DNA of 64,000 bases from Aquipluma nitroreducens (GCF_009689585.1 NZ_AP018694.1:3363001-3427000); one strand, 5' to 3'. Shown: positions 1-9,558, counted from the stretch's first letter. The notes: generated by a model from the sequence alone, not told the origin. Numbers and translations: made by a program.

Positions 1-18
1 GAAATATTTGAGCGGTAA

Positions 19-123
19 AAGGGAGTAGCTCAGTGGTTTGCATTCAAAAGCGCAGCTTTTGGATGCTTTAGGAGCATCAGCTTCCCAAGCTGAGGGTCGC
101 GGGTTCGACCCCCGTTTCTCGCT
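19..123 (+). tRNA. tRNA-Gly(CCC)-like gene with a hairpin inserted in the D loop
   Basis: The 3' two thirds is a clean tRNA. The anticodon stem is 77-81/89-93 with loop TTCCCAA and anticodon CCC at 84-86. The T arm is 99-115 with TTCGACC, followed by acceptor strand 116-122 and discriminator T123, which is usual for tRNA-Gly. The D stem GCTC/GAGC is 28-31/72-75. Between them lies a 12-bp hairpin (40-51 with 55-66, loop GCA) where a normal D loop has about eight bases. The 5' acceptor strand at 19-25 pairs poorly, about 5 of 7. A better strand, GCG plus GGAG, would appear if six bases around 15-20 were removed. It may therefore be a damaged or unusually processed tRNA; no CCA is encoded. Confidence 0.6.
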
Positions 124-133
124 CTTAATTTTC

Positions 134-170
134 AAGGACTTGCAAATTCAATTTTGCGAGTCCTTTTTAT
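134..170 (+). terminator. Rho-independent terminator after the tRNA
   Basis: AAGGACTTGCAAA pairs with TTTGCGAGTCCTT around a short loop, with one G-T wobble, and is followed by a T-rich run. It lies ten bases past the tRNA end. Confidence 0.7.
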
Positions 171-640
171 TTGCACCTGAATTTGCACCCGATGATATTT
201 TTAATGTAAACGTTTCAAGTTGCTTTTAGACACTGAATTACTTGTGTTTAAAGCTTTAATTATTAAATGTTTTCGAGCTGAATTAATCCACAAGAATCAT
301 TCTAGCGATCATTGCCATTGTAATAGTATCCTGGCATATTTTACGGATCATTCAAAATCACATATGTATTTCAATATTTTTCGTAGGGACAAATCAATCC
401 TTCTGAAAGTTTAGATTATGTGTAAGTTGTTGGTCTTTATTGGTTTGTGTTCATTTCGTCCGCATCGAAATTAGTTGTTATTTATTAAAACTTTTTCGTT
501 AACTTTAGATAAACCAGAAATGAGCTCTCCAGAGTCATCGGGAATAATTGATGTCAACTGACAGAACAATTATTCATCCGGATTTATTTAGACCAGGTCT
601 TCCCTTTAGATGATAAAATCTTTAAATAAATTCTATAATT
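171..640. other. Intergenic stretch without a supported gene
   Basis: Two short open frames here have no recognisable protein features and I reject them. TTTGCACC occurs twice at 12-base spacing (170-177 and 182-189), just past the tRNA terminator. A 9-bp inverted repeat (542-550 with 567-575) lies about 65 bases before the patatin start and could be an operator. I see no convincing TAnnTTTG promoter. Confidence 0.4.
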
Positions 641-2473
641 ATGACCGATCAAAAAACATTCAGAATTGGCCTTTCCATGGCAGGTGCTGTATCTGCCGGA
701 GCCTATACCGCCGGAGTAATGGATTATTTGCTCGAAGCTCTTGAAAATTGGCAAAAAGCAAAAGACCTGAACTTACCTGGCGTTCCCAGGCATAATGTAC
801 TTGTTGAAGTCTTAAGCGGTGCATCTGCCGGTGGAATGACGGCTGTTATAACTGCCGCCGCAGTTCAAAAAGATTTCCCGCATGTAAATCAGCAGAACTA
901 TTTATCGGGAGTGAATAAAGAAAACCCGCTATTTGATTCGTGGGTTAATTTAACCGAAGATGAAAAAAACGATATGATGAATCAAATGCTCAGCAATGAT
1001 GATATCGTTGGTTCTGAATCTATTAATCCGGATAAGGAAGTCCGTTCAATCTTCAATTCCCTGTTTATCGAAAAAATTGCCCGACGCACATTAGACAGCA
1101 TTGTAAAAGATCCTAAAACTAAAAGGAGTTATATTGCTGATAATCTGGAGTTGTTTACCACCATCACCAATCTTCGGGGGTTCAATTACGAGTTGCAGTT
1201 CATCACAGCCCTTGGGCCACGCCAGGACCGGATGACCATGCATAAAGACCTGGTTCATTTTCAACTTAACCCTCTCGGAACATACAATAACGATGGAAAA
1301 ATCCCAATTCATTTTTTAACTCCGGAAGGACTAAACAGACAATTGCTCATCGATGCGGCCATTTCAACAGGCGCTTTCCCGGTGGGATTATCGCCACGGG
1401 TACTTGTTCGCGAAGCCAAGTACATCAATGATAATCCATTGCTAAAAATCAACCATAGCAAAAGCAATCTGGTTGACCCTACAAAAGATTACAATACAGT
1501 TTGTGTCGATGGCGGAGTAATAAACAATGAACCTTACGATTTAACCGAGACGCTGCTAATGAACCGGAGAAAAGCTGAAATAGAAAAAGAAAAAGATTCA
1601 GCAACGGCAACGGCCTATAAACCTGCAACAAATGTTTCCGATTTTGATACTACGATCTTAATGATCGACCCTTTCCCAAATTATGATGAATCTCCTGCCG
1701 ATTACTTCAACCTTCAGGCCATAAAATTTGCCTCAACTCAACTTTTGGGAGCCATGCGCCAACAATTAATGGTAAAATCTGACTTGCTTGAAAAGGCTTA
1801 CGACGACTACGACTATTCCAGATTTATGATTGCACCTATCCGGACGAGTGGTGGTGTAACTCAGAAAGAGAGCATTGCATGTGGGGCGCTGGGTGGTTTT
1901 GGTGGCTTTTTCAACCGCGATTTTCGGGTTCACGATTTTATGCTTGGACGACGGAATTGTCAGCGTTTTATCCAATGCTATTTTAGTGTTCCTGAATCCG
2001 CTAAAAATCCGATCATACAGCATGGATACGGTGATCTGGACAAAGATTCACTCCAGTTTTTCATGCCTGAAAAGACTGATCTCCTGCCAATAATTCCTGA
2101 TATTCGAATTTCGGACGACCAAACACAGATTATAAAACCAGCTTTAGAAGATGAATTTCGGTATCCTTCCATTAGCTTAAAGTACCTGATTGGGTTGGAA
2201 GATAAATTACAGGCCCGGTTTGAAACTGTTATCAATAACATTACAAAAGGAAATGTGCCAGGAGGCGCAGGCAAATCAGTAAACCCGATCATACAACGAA
2301 TCAGAAGAAAATCATGGTTCGCGCGAAACATTTCGGGCCCGGTTGTCGGATTCACAGTTGACAAGGTTATCTCCATTGGTAAAAAGGCAGGAAAAAACAT
2401 GGCTGCAGAAAAATTCATTGATTCGGTGATTGCGGATATGGATAAACGTGGTTTACTGAAGCAGGATTGTTGA
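641..2473 (+). CDS. Patatin-like phospholipase family protein
   Basis: This is a probable acyl hydrolase of the patatin fold, which uses a Ser-Asp dyad. The glycine-rich oxyanion segment SMAGAVSAGAYTAG is at residues 12-25. The nucleophile elbow GASAG places the serine at residue 62, and the DGG motif places the aspartate at about 290, so both catalytic residues are present. At 610 residues it is longer than the roughly 300-residue patatin core, and the C-terminal half has no domain I recognise. There is no signal peptide, so it is probably cytoplasmic or membrane-peripheral. It begins ATG after an AT-rich leader and is followed 40 bases later by a lipoprotein gene on the same strand, probably co-transcribed. 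The substrate cannot be told from the sequence. Confidence 0.85.
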   Translation: MTDQKTFRIGLSMAGAVSAGAYTAGVMDYLLEALENWQKAKDLNLPGVPRHNVLVEVLSGASAGGMTAVITAAAVQKDFPHVNQQNYLSGVNKENPLFDSWVNLTEDEKNDMMNQMLSNDDIVGSESINPDKEVRSIFNSLFIEKIARRTLDSIVKDPKTKRSYIADNLELFTTITNLRGFNYELQFITALGPRQDRMTMHKDLVHFQLNPLGTYNNDGKIPIHFLTPEGLNRQLLIDAAISTGAFPVGLSPRVLVREAKYINDNPLLKINHSKSNLVDPTKDYNTVCVDGGVINNEPYDLTETLLMNRRKAEIEKEKDSATATAYKPATNVSDFDTTILMIDPFPNYDESPADYFNLQAIKFASTQLLGAMRQQLMVKSDLLEKAYDDYDYSRFMIAPIRTSGGVTQKESIACGALGGFGGFFNRDFRVHDFMLGRRNCQRFIQCYFSVPESAKNPIIQHGYGDLDKDSLQFFMPEKTDLLPIIPDIRISDDQTQIIKPALEDEFRYPSISLKYLIGLEDKLQARFETVINNITKGNVPGGAGKSVNPIIQRIRRKSWFARNISGPVVGFTVDKVISIGKKAGKNMAAEKFIDSVIADMDKRGLLKQDC

Positions 2474-2513
2474 TTGCCTTTTGGCTCTGTTTATACCTTT
2501 TAAATTCAACCAG

Positions 2514-3602
2514 ATGTATTTGAGAAAACTGATACTTGTTTTTACGATTGCTTCTATACTATTTTCCTGTTCAAATTCGGCAAAGAAAGAGCCTGCAAAT
2601 ACTGAATCAACAGCTGTCGATACAGTTCGAACGGTTCAGGAATTACCTGAACAACATGATTCGGTTGCTGTAATTCCGGAAATTGAAAAAGGGACGGATG
2701 TTAAGGTTTCCAAACAAGATGAACCTAAAAAATTTGAACAGGTAAATTCGCAGGTGAAAGATTATGCCATTAAAAAACCGTTAAAATCGACGAGAAGTGA
2801 TGGTGCGGTTCCAGTAGCCAATGATTACAAGGCAATTGCTCATTCCGAGACACATGTACAAGGTATAAAACATGCAATTCCATCATCTCCGACAGCGGCA
2901 GCTCTTCCACCGCAGCACACAACTGAGGCGCGCAACGATGAGGTTACATCTCTTGATACAGCTTCAATAATTACAGAGCCGGCATCAGAACAGGTTGTCA
3001 CTACCAAATCAGAAAGCTCTGTTCCGAAGAAAAAATCGGCTCGATTGGCTTATAACTATTCTTCAGAGATGAAACGAAATGTATCTGAAGACATTAATGT
3101 GTATGTTTCGATTGTTAATTCCGGAAGTTTTGTGAAAGACACTTTAATGAAGATCGTTGCTCAGCAAAAGAATCCTGGCGCCCGCAAAGCAAATACAGAT
3201 TCAATTGTAACCACCAATATTCTGTTGTACAAGCGAATTAAAGTCGAGTTAATCGATCCGGATGCCGCGTTTAGAATCGATTCGGTATATGGAAATGGCT
3301 GGCAGGATGTTGATTCAATCGGAGATAACCGCTGGCGTTGGAGTGTAAAACCATTAACAGATCAGCCAAATGCAAAACTGGTCATTAAAGTAGTTGCAAA
3401 AACGCCTGCCGGAGCTATTGAGGATATCGATGACAGAACATTCTTCATCAAGGTAGAAATGACTGGCCCATTTCAAATGTTCCGAACCTGGTGGATCTAT
3501 TTGCAAGATCACCCGGAACTGTTCCTGACTGTAATTATAATTCCATTGATCGCATTTTTCGGGAAACGCTATTTCGACAGGAAGAAAGAACAAAAACCGT
3601 AA
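2514..3602 (+). CDS. Putative lipoprotein with C-terminal membrane helix, unknown function
   Basis: I set the start at the ATG of MYLRKLIL. The frame opens earlier at a TTG, but this ATG gives a clean signal peptide ending in the lipobox LFSC (Cys 19). A low-complexity stretch rich in Ser, Thr, Glu and Lys follows to about residue 175. A compact, Trp-containing beta-rich-looking domain then runs to about 325. It ends with a hydrophobic helix (ELFLTVIIIPLIAFF) and a basic tail. A lipid anchor plus a C-terminal transmembrane helix is unusual and would fix the protein at both ends, unless the lipobox is not used. I do not recognise the globular domain. It follows the patatin gene closely and may work with it. 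Confidence 0.7.
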   Translation: MYLRKLILVFTIASILFSCSNSAKKEPANTESTAVDTVRTVQELPEQHDSVAVIPEIEKGTDVKVSKQDEPKKFEQVNSQVKDYAIKKPLKSTRSDGAVPVANDYKAIAHSETHVQGIKHAIPSSPTAAALPPQHTTEARNDEVTSLDTASIITEPASEQVVTTKSESSVPKKKSARLAYNYSSEMKRNVSEDINVYVSIVNSGSFVKDTLMKIVAQQKNPGARKANTDSIVTTNILLYKRIKVELIDPDAAFRIDSVYGNGWQDVDSIGDNRWRWSVKPLTDQPNAKLVIKVVAKTPAGAIEDIDDRTFFIKVEMTGPFQMFRTWWIYLQDHPELFLTVIIIPLIAFFGKRYFDRKKEQKP

Positions 3603-3645
3603 TGTCCGAAAACGTTACTATGAATGAAGTTCCGCATCATTTAAC

Positions 3646-5100
3646 TCATTTCGAAGGTTCAACCCACAATACCGAATTGCCAGTTCCGTATTCGTTTTGT
3701 TCGTAGAGTTTATTGGCTGGATCAAGAATCCAGGTTCCGTCGACAATGAATTTATAGGTGTATTTGCCGGGCGATAGGTAGATGGGGAATATCCATTTGT
3801 CATTTTCCTTTACCATCCGGTAATCTTTTGTGGTCCAGCCATTAAAACTTCCGGTAACAATTACCGATTTGGCATTAAGATATTGAGATAGCTTGAATAC
3901 ATGATTGGTTTTCAATGCAATAAATGAATTTTCATATTTCCCCGACCCGGTGGTGAAAGGATTTCCCGGATCGGACATCCATTTGCCATCGACAACAAAC
4001 TTGTATTCGTAATTGCCAGGAGCTAATACAAATGGAAGTTGCCAGCCCTTACTGGTTTTATCCATTTTAAGTTCAGAATCGTTCCAGCCATTAAAATTAC
4101 CAGCAAGAACCACATTCTTCGCAGTAGCGAAGCCATTGAGCTTAAACAGATACGAGCCGCCAATACTTAGAAATGAGTTTGAATTTCCTTCAGGATCAAT
4201 CCTTACCGTTTTATTGGCCGGATCGGTCATCCATTTTTTGTCAACCAAAAACTTATAGGTATAAGTTCCGTCGCGCAGATAAATGGGCAACGACCAACCA
4301 CTGGCGGTTGGGTTCATAGCCAAACCGCGTGGGTTCCAATTGTAGAAATTACCTGTAACCACGACTTTTTCCGCAGTTTTAAAACCCTTCAATTCGAAAA
4401 GGTGATTGCAACAATAAACAACCGAGTTGTCGGATCCTGCATCGCCACGTTCGCGCAATTTGTTACTTGGGTCGGTAATCCATTGTCCATCTACGATAAA
4501 TTTGTAAGCATATTTACCCGGCTTCAGCTTTAAATCAACCATCCAACCTCCAACTGCTTGTTTCATTGGAGTTTTCGAAGTGCTCCAATTGTTGAAAGTT
4601 CCTGAAATGTAAACCTTCTGAGCGGCTTTCCCAGTTGGAAGGTAAAACCGGGCGGTACCATTACTATAAATAAAGGCGTTCGAAACTTCAAAATTATTCA
4701 CGCCAAATACCACATTTGCTTCTGTTGTATTTCCGGCAAAGTTCATCCAGGTATCAATTACCTGAAACAAGTCGTTAAACTTGATATTTATGTTAGCCTT
4801 TGATTGTACCGATTTCGAAAGTTCGACAAGGTTTGCAGGTAATCTTTTGACTTTCCAGTTTTCATCGCCAATCACAATGTTCGTTTTCCCTTCGTATATC
4901 TGGGCAATTAAAGTACTATCCAGATCAAAAAGCTCAACAAGTTCCTTTTTCTCCTTCTCCGACCATTTCAAGTTCAGCGTGAAAATAAGCCGATCGTTCT
5001 CGATCCGGCAAATCTTCTCAGGATCGAACTGAGCCCTGGAGTTCAGCGAGCTGAGCAACAGCAAAACGAATAACAACATAAAACGGGTAATTGTCTTCAT
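3646..5100 (-). CDS. Secreted protein with four tandem CBM48/AMPK-type glycogen-binding-like modules
   Basis: A signal peptide (residues 1-23, ending SRAQ) is followed by a 120-residue region of unknown fold. Four repeats of about 83 residues then start near 150, 233, 317 and 400. Each repeat has the E-set pattern V-x-G-x-F-N-x-W, then P-G-x-Y-x-Y-K-F-x-V-D-G-x-W and D-P-x-N-K, which is typical of the carbohydrate-binding domain of AMPK beta subunits and CBM48. There is no catalytic domain, so I infer a periplasmic or surface glucan-binding or scaffold protein. Its ATG overlaps the stop of the upstream protease gene by four bases, so the two are translationally coupled. Repeat copies differ clearly, so the duplication is old. 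Confidence 0.85.
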   Translation of the reverse strand: MKTITRFMLLFVLLLLSSLNSRAQFDPEKICRIENDRLIFTLNLKWSEKEKKELVELFDLDSTLIAQIYEGKTNIVIGDENWKVKRLPANLVELSKSVQSKANINIKFNDLFQVIDTWMNFAGNTTEANVVFGVNNFEVSNAFIYSNGTARFYLPTGKAAQKVYISGTFNNWSTSKTPMKQAVGGWMVDLKLKPGKYAYKFIVDGQWITDPSNKLRERGDAGSDNSVVYCCNHLFELKGFKTAEKVVVTGNFYNWNPRGLAMNPTASGWSLPIYLRDGTYTYKFLVDKKWMTDPANKTVRIDPEGNSNSFLSIGGSYLFKLNGFATAKNVVLAGNFNGWNDSELKMDKTSKGWQLPFVLAPGNYEYKFVVDGKWMSDPGNPFTTGSGKYENSFIALKTNHVFKLSQYLNAKSVIVTGSFNGWTTKDYRMVKENDKWIFPIYLSPGKYTYKFIVDGTWILDPANKLYEQNEYGTGNSVLWVEPSK

Positions 5101-6116
5101 TTTTCCTCTCCTTTCGTAAAACGAATGCCAAACTGTTTGTTCACAAAATTAATACATACAATTCCTTGTTTCATAAAACTATTACCCAATATTCCGTCAA
5201 TGTGGGTTCCGTACGATTCACTCAAGGCATCCAGGTTAGTAATGATGGTTTGCATATTCGGAATCTGTTGATTGCCAATCGAAAATTCGTTCATTCTTCC
5301 GTAAAATACTTCCGCTCCGGCTGCTCCGGCGCCTTTTAATGAAGTTCTTCGGGTAATGGTAAGGGTGCTCATAATTTTTTTATTGCAATCGCTGCAAATC
5401 ACATTGGTTTCGGCACCGGTATCAAAACAGAAATTCAGAACTTTTCCGCTGATCGTTCCTTTCAGGAAAAGAATATTGGAGTTCCCTTCTATTTTTTGAG
5501 AATAGTCAGCTTTGAATCCTGGCCTGTTGTAATTCAGTCGATTACCTGCTTTGTCTATCCTGAAAAGCTTAAGTTCATTATTGATTGGGTCAATTACAAT
5601 TTCGAGACTTCGCAACATGCTAAAGCCGATTAATCCAAGAATTTTATCGTTTCTTCGGTTTTCGATGTGCCCAAGATTGGCAAGGTCTGCATTTAGCTTT
5701 TTATACATAAGGCCAGCAAATTCAAGTTTACCCACCGAAATTTGCTCCGTTGAGCCAACCGTTCCTGTAATTCCGTTTGAATACGCCCTGGCTGTTTTTA
5801 CGTAGCTTCTGAAATAGGTACTGTTGAGAACCAATCCGTTGGCGCCGGTATCAAAAACCAGATTACCGGTTTCTCCGTCAACTGTGGCTTCAATCAGAAA
5901 CAGCCGTCCCGACCGCTTCATTGGAATAGTCACCGAATCGGCTTTCAGATTAAATTCAGGATCGTACTTATCATGTTCATAACCATTAACCGAATTATAA
6001 TCAGGAATCAGATTGGTTTCAGGATGAACCGCAGAAACAAATGAAGTTCCCAATACAGCAACTGCTATCGTAGCGATGCAGAGAATTGTCAGGTATTTCA
6101 TTCGTTCAGATTTCAT
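5097..6116 (-). CDS. Retropepsin-like aspartyl protease, exported
   Basis: This protein has two halves, each with a catalytic DTG: FDTGANGLVL (Asp about 89) and FDTGAETNVI (Asp about 232). Each half also has the matching hydrophobic-glycine motif (LGLIGFSML, DGILGNSFM). This is the two-domain layout of bacterial gag-polyprotein-type aspartyl proteases. A hydrophobic signal sequence (ILCIATIAVAVLGTSFVSA) sends it to the periplasm. The frame opens at 6161, but I prefer the ATG at 6116 or the one at 6101, because the first 15 residues do not fit a signal peptide. Its last four bases overlap the start of the CBM48-like protein, so the two form an operon. The substrate is unknown. Confidence 0.8.
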   Translation of the reverse strand: MKSERMKYLTILCIATIAVAVLGTSFVSAVHPETNLIPDYNSVNGYEHDKYDPEFNLKADSVTIPMKRSGRLFLIEATVDGETGNLVFDTGANGLVLNSTYFRSYVKTARAYSNGITGTVGSTEQISVGKLEFAGLMYKKLNADLANLGHIENRRNDKILGLIGFSMLRSLEIVIDPINNELKLFRIDKAGNRLNYNRPGFKADYSQKIEGNSNILFLKGTISGKVLNFCFDTGAETNVICSDCNKKIMSTLTITRRTSLKGAGAAGAEVFYGRMNEFSIGNQQIPNMQTIITNLDALSESYGTHIDGILGNSFMKQGIVCINFVNKQFGIRFTKGEEK

Positions 6117-6202
6117 CCTAAAAATTTGATCCAATTTAATCAATTGATTTAAGATAATCAAAGCGGGTTTTTCAGTATTTGCAGTACCGAATCAAATTAA
6201 TT

Positions 6203-6679
6203 TTACCTGAACATGCTTTCCAGACAGGTTTCCCGATGCACAAATATTTGCTTTAACTGGTTTTTCACAAAGAGCGAATGTGCCATCCGACCCAAAAAGC
6301 CAAGAGGCAATTTGTATGAAACCCTATCTGTCATCAAAACTCCATCGTCCTTCGCTTCAAAATGATGTTCGTGATGCCACATGCGATAAGGCCCAAAACG
6401 CTGTTCATCCACAAAAAACATTCCTTCAGAAACATGCGTAATTTCTGTCACCCAGTTTGTTTTGATTCCCGGGAATGGAGATACTTTATACGTGATGATT
6501 TGTCCCGTGTACATTTTTGCAGGAGATCCTGAAGTAATCTCAAAGCCCATGTGCTTAGGAGTAATTTTTGATAAATTACCTGGCGACGAGAAAAAGTTCC
6601 AGGCTTCGGTTAATGAGATCTTCAGAAATTGAGTGACTTCCAGCGAATAAATTCCCGAATGAGATTTGAAACTGATCAT
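6203..6679 (-). CDS. SRPBCC (START-like) ligand-binding family protein
   Basis: The 158-residue protein fits the single-domain SRPBCC fold of the COG4276 cyclase/dehydrase type. The N-terminal strand is followed by the helix motif EAWNFFSSPGNLSKITP, then W-x-T-E-I and the Y-R-M-W-H-H-E-H-H-F segment, and a long C-terminal amphipathic helix. There is no signal peptide. Such proteins bind hydrophobic ligands, and I cannot tell which one. It stands alone between convergent and divergent neighbours, with a 214-base gap before dapL. Confidence 0.8.
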   Translation of the reverse strand: MISFKSHSGIYSLEVTQFLKISLTEAWNFFSSPGNLSKITPKHMGFEITSGSPAKMYTGQIITYKVSPFPGIKTNWVTEITHVSEGMFFVDEQRFGPYRMWHHEHHFEAKDDGVLMTDRVSYKLPLGFLGRMAHSLFVKNQLKQIFVHRETCLESMFR

Positions 6680-6844
6680 GATTTGTAATTTTTGTTCTGC
6701 CTATCTAACCCAATTTTAACATTTTTGTTTAACGATTTAGTCGAATTAACAAACAAGTATTTGCAAAAGATTAACAATGCGGATGATTTCCGGTATTTTC
6801 ATTAAGCCGGTAAAACGAAACTGAAGTCGGGTTTTGTTTTTTTA

Positions 6845-6852
6845 TAACTTTG
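6845..6852 (+). promoter_or_regulatory. Candidate -7 box of the dapL promoter (TAACTTTG)
   Basis: An exact match to the Bacteroidota -7 consensus TAnnTTTG lies 41 bases before the dapL ATG. No clear -33 TTTG lies at the usual 19-21 base spacing. Confidence 0.5.
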
Positions 6853-6893
6853 GACTTTCAAAAAACGAAATAATCATATAAAAACGATATACA

Positions 6894-8123
6894 ATGGCTT
6901 TAATTAACGAAAATTACCTGAAACTACAGGCAGGGTATTTGTTTCCTGAAATTGGACGAAGAGTGCGCGAGTTTGCTGAAGCAAATCCGGATAAAAAAGT
7001 GATCCGCATGGGTATTGGCGACGTGACTCAACCCTTGGTTCCGGAGGTTGTAAAAGCTTTTCACCAAGGTGTTGACGACATGGCGAATGCTGAAACTTTT
7101 AAAGGTTACGGACCGGAACAAGGCTACGATTTTTTGCGCGAAGCAATTGCCTTGAACGATTATAAAAATCGCGGCGTCGATATCTCGGCCGACGATATTT
7201 TCGTTTCTGACGGTTCGAAATGCGACACTGGAAATATTCAGGAAGTATTTGGTTCCGGTAACAAAATTGCCATTTGCGACCCGGTTTATCCGGTTTATGC
7301 CGACACCACTGTGATGTCGGGCAAGACTGGCGAGATTCAACCGAACGGATATTTTGATGGAATTATTTACATGCCTTGTAACGAGGCAAATAGTTTTATT
7401 CCTGAATTGCCAACCGAGCGCCCCGACCTCATTTTCCTTTGTTTTCCGAATAACCCGACCGGAACAGTTGCTTCAAAAGAGGAACTGACCAAATGGGTGA
7501 ATTATGCACGTGCCAACAAATGCGTCATTTTGTACGATGCGGCTTACGAAGCATTCATTACCGACGACTCGATTCCTCATTCAATTTTTGAAATTGAAGG
7601 CGCCAAAGAAGTAGCTCTCGAGTTCCGTAGTTTCTCGAAAACTGCCGGATTTACCGGAACGCGTTGCGCATTCACCGTAATTCCATCGGAATTGAAAGCG
7701 TACGACAGCGAAGGAAAAGCTCACCCGGTAAAACCGTTGTGGAACCGTCGGCACACAACTAAATTCAACGGAGTGTCTTATCCGGTGCAGAAAGCTGCTG
7801 CAGCTATTTATACCGAAGAAGGTAAAAAACAGGTAAAAGAAGTGATTAATTATTACCTCGAAAACGCCCGAATCATGCGCGAAAGCCTGAAAGAAACCGG
7901 TTTTGCCGTTTTTGGTGGTGTAAATGCTCCATATGTTTGGGTAAAAACGCCCGACAATATGAAATCATGGGACTTCTTCGACAAGCTTTTATTTGAAGCA
8001 AATGTGGTTGGAACTCCGGGTTCAGGCTTCGGACCATCAGGAGAAGGCTATTTCCGCTTTTCAGCATTTGCCGACCGCGACAATGTGTTGGAAGCCATGG
8101 AGCGTGTTAAGAATCTGAAGTAG
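6894..8123 (+). CDS. dapL: LL-diaminopimelate aminotransferase
   Basis: DapL converts tetrahydrodipicolinate directly to LL-diaminopimelate with glutamate as amino donor, bypassing the succinyl or acetyl branches of lysine and peptidoglycan synthesis. The protein is a fold-type I PLP aminotransferase of 409 residues, the normal size for the family. It has the typical N-terminus ([16 protein letters not shown]), the FPNNPTGT motif, the YDAAYEAF strand and the PLP lysine in [16 protein letters not shown] start; monocistronic, with a strong terminator 22 bases after the stop. The product feeds murE in the cluster downstream, whose DNPR motif fits meso-diaminopimelate. Confidence 0.96.
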   Translation: MALINENYLKLQAGYLFPEIGRRVREFAEANPDKKVIRMGIGDVTQPLVPEVVKAFHQGVDDMANAETFKGYGPEQGYDFLREAIALNDYKNRGVDISADDIFVSDGSKCDTGNIQEVFGSGNKIAICDPVYPVYADTTVMSGKTGEIQPNGYFDGIIYMPCNEANSFIPELPTERPDLIFLCFPNNPTGTVASKEELTKWVNYARANKCVILYDAAYEAFITDDSIPHSIFEIEGAKEVALEFRSFSKTAGFTGTRCAFTVIPSELKAYDSEGKAHPVKPLWNRRHTTKFNGVSYPVQKAAAAIYTEEGKKQVKEVINYYLENARIMRESLKETGFAVFGGVNAPYVWVKTPDNMKSWDFFDKLLFEANVVGTPGSGFGPSGEGYFRFSAFADRDNVLEAMERVKNLK

Positions 8124-8145
8124 AATAGATCAGGACATCATATTT

Positions 8146-8190
8146 AGTAAGGGTTTCACTCAACGCAACGAGTGAAACCCTTACTTTTTT
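8146..8190 (+). terminator. Strong rho-independent terminator after dapL
   Basis: A perfect 16-bp stem (8146-8161 with 8170-8185) with an eight-base loop is followed by T6. The next gene converges on it from the minus strand, so it may serve both. Confidence 0.9.
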
Positions 8191-8196
8191 GCTGAC

Positions 8197-9558
8197 TTAG
8201 TAAATCGCACTTAGCACATCTCCCAACAAATCGTTAAACTTCATCACCCGATCGGGTTTTGGCGAATAGCCAACGAGAACTACAACCAGTTCTTTGGAAG
8301 GAATAATGAAAATCTGTTGTCCGTCGTGGCCGTTGCACGAATACATGTCTTCAGGAGCAGCCGGGTAATATTTCGATCGGTTCAGCCAGAAAAGCGATCC
8401 ATATTTTCCATCGCTGTCGGATGCTGGCGTGGTAGTGTATTTTACCCAACCTTCAGGCAAAATTCGTTCGCCGTTGAAAACTCCATCCTGAAGATATAAC
8501 ATCCCAAAGCGGGCATAGTCGCGCGCTGTGGCATAAATGTACGACGAACCGACCTGTGTTCCTGAGGCATCCACTTCAAAAACAGCATCGGGCATCCCAA
8601 TTTTAGTAAACAAACGCGATTGAGCAAAATTGTAATATTCATTATCATTCCCGATGGTTTTACGCATCAGGAAATTGACAACATTGACCGAACCTGAAGA
8701 ATAATACCAGTGACTTCCGGCGGGAAATGCGAAAGGTTGATCGTAGGTAAATTTCGCAAAATCATTCTCGCAATACAACATTTGAGTTACATCGGAGCGG
8801 TTTCCGTAATCTTCGTTCCACCGTAACCCGCTTTGCATCTGCAAAAGGTTGTTTATCGTGATGTTTTTTCGTTCATCGGCTTGCCATTCAGGAAGATTAA
8901 CCGGCTGATTGATGTCCCATTTGCCGTCTTTAACCATGATTCCTGACAATGTATTGGTAAAGCTTTTAGCCATCGACCAACTCAGGAAACGGGTTTGGGC
9001 ATTAAACTGCGGCTGATAAGCTTCTACCACAGGAATCCCTTTATGCACCACCATAAAAGCAAAAGCATGCCCATTATATCCTTCGTCATCCATCAGCTTT
9101 TCTGCGATTCGTTCCAGTTTTATTGTATCGGTTGCTGACCCTTTTTTCGGCATCAGATTTCCCATAGGCCATGAAATCGTATCCTGATTGGCTGTTGCAG
9201 AATATCTTGGAAATTTAATTTTCCGTAAATCGCCTTCGCTAACTCCCCGCAGCAGGGTGGCTCCAAAACCTTTCCGGTAAATGGCTTTCGACTTGGCCCA
9301 TAAAAACGAAGTGGTTACACTCGAATCCTGAAAATCGACCTTGCTTTTAGTGTATTTTATGAATGAAAAGTGCAGATCCATAGCCTCCACTTCAGCCTGC
9401 TCGCGGCCCGAAACAAATACTGCCGAGCACAAATATTTTGCCGGATATCCGGTAATGATTGGCAACAAAGAATTGATGTAATACAGACCGTAACCAACTC
9501 CAATAATCAGGATGACTAGTACGGACCAAAGTATTCGTTTCACGGAAGTACGTTTCAT
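8197..9558 (-). CDS. Serine hydrolase, class C beta-lactamase-like
   Basis: This is a penicillin-binding-fold serine hydrolase, either a D-alanyl-D-alanine peptidase or an esterase. It has a membrane-anchoring N-terminal helix (ILWSVLVILIIGVGYGLYYI), the S-x-x-K active site in LSWSMAKSF (Ser about 195), the tyrosine motif WYYSSGSVN, and the third motif position near HDGQQ. The long frame starts at 9615. I take the ATG at 9558, giving 453 residues, because the membrane helix then sits at the N-terminus. It is expected in the inner membrane facing the periplasm. The substrate is unknown; homologues are often annotated as beta-lactamases without that activity being shown. Confidence 0.85.
   Translation of the reverse strand: MKRTSVKRILWSVLVILIIGVGYGLYYINSLLPIITGYPAKYLCSAVFVSGREQAEVEAMDLHFSFIKYTKSKVDFQDSSVTTSFLWAKSKAIYRKGFGATLLRGVSEGDLRKIKFPRYSATANQDTISWPMGNLMPKKGSATDTIKLERIAEKLMDDEGYNGHAFAFMVVHKGIPVVEAYQPQFNAQTRFLSWSMAKSFTNTLSGIMVKDGKWDINQPVNLPEWQADERKNITINNLLQMQSGLRWNEDYGNRSDVTQMLYCENDFAKFTYDQPFAFPAGSHWYYSSGSVNVVNFLMRKTIGNDNEYYNFAQSRLFTKIGMPDAVFEVDASGTQVGSSYIYATARDYARFGMLYLQDGVFNGERILPEGWVKYTTTPASDSDGKYGSLFWLNRSKYYPAAPEDMYSCNGHDGQQIFIIPSKELVVVLVGYSPKPDRVMKFNDLLGDVLSAIY

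Noticed and set aside
38-414. Two small open frames overlapping the tRNA-like gene and downstream gap
   Set aside because: One runs through the tRNA and terminator; neither has a plausible start context or protein-like composition.
1978-2418. Antisense open frame within the patatin gene
   Set aside because: A shadow of the real coding frame; there is no start signal or recognisable domain.
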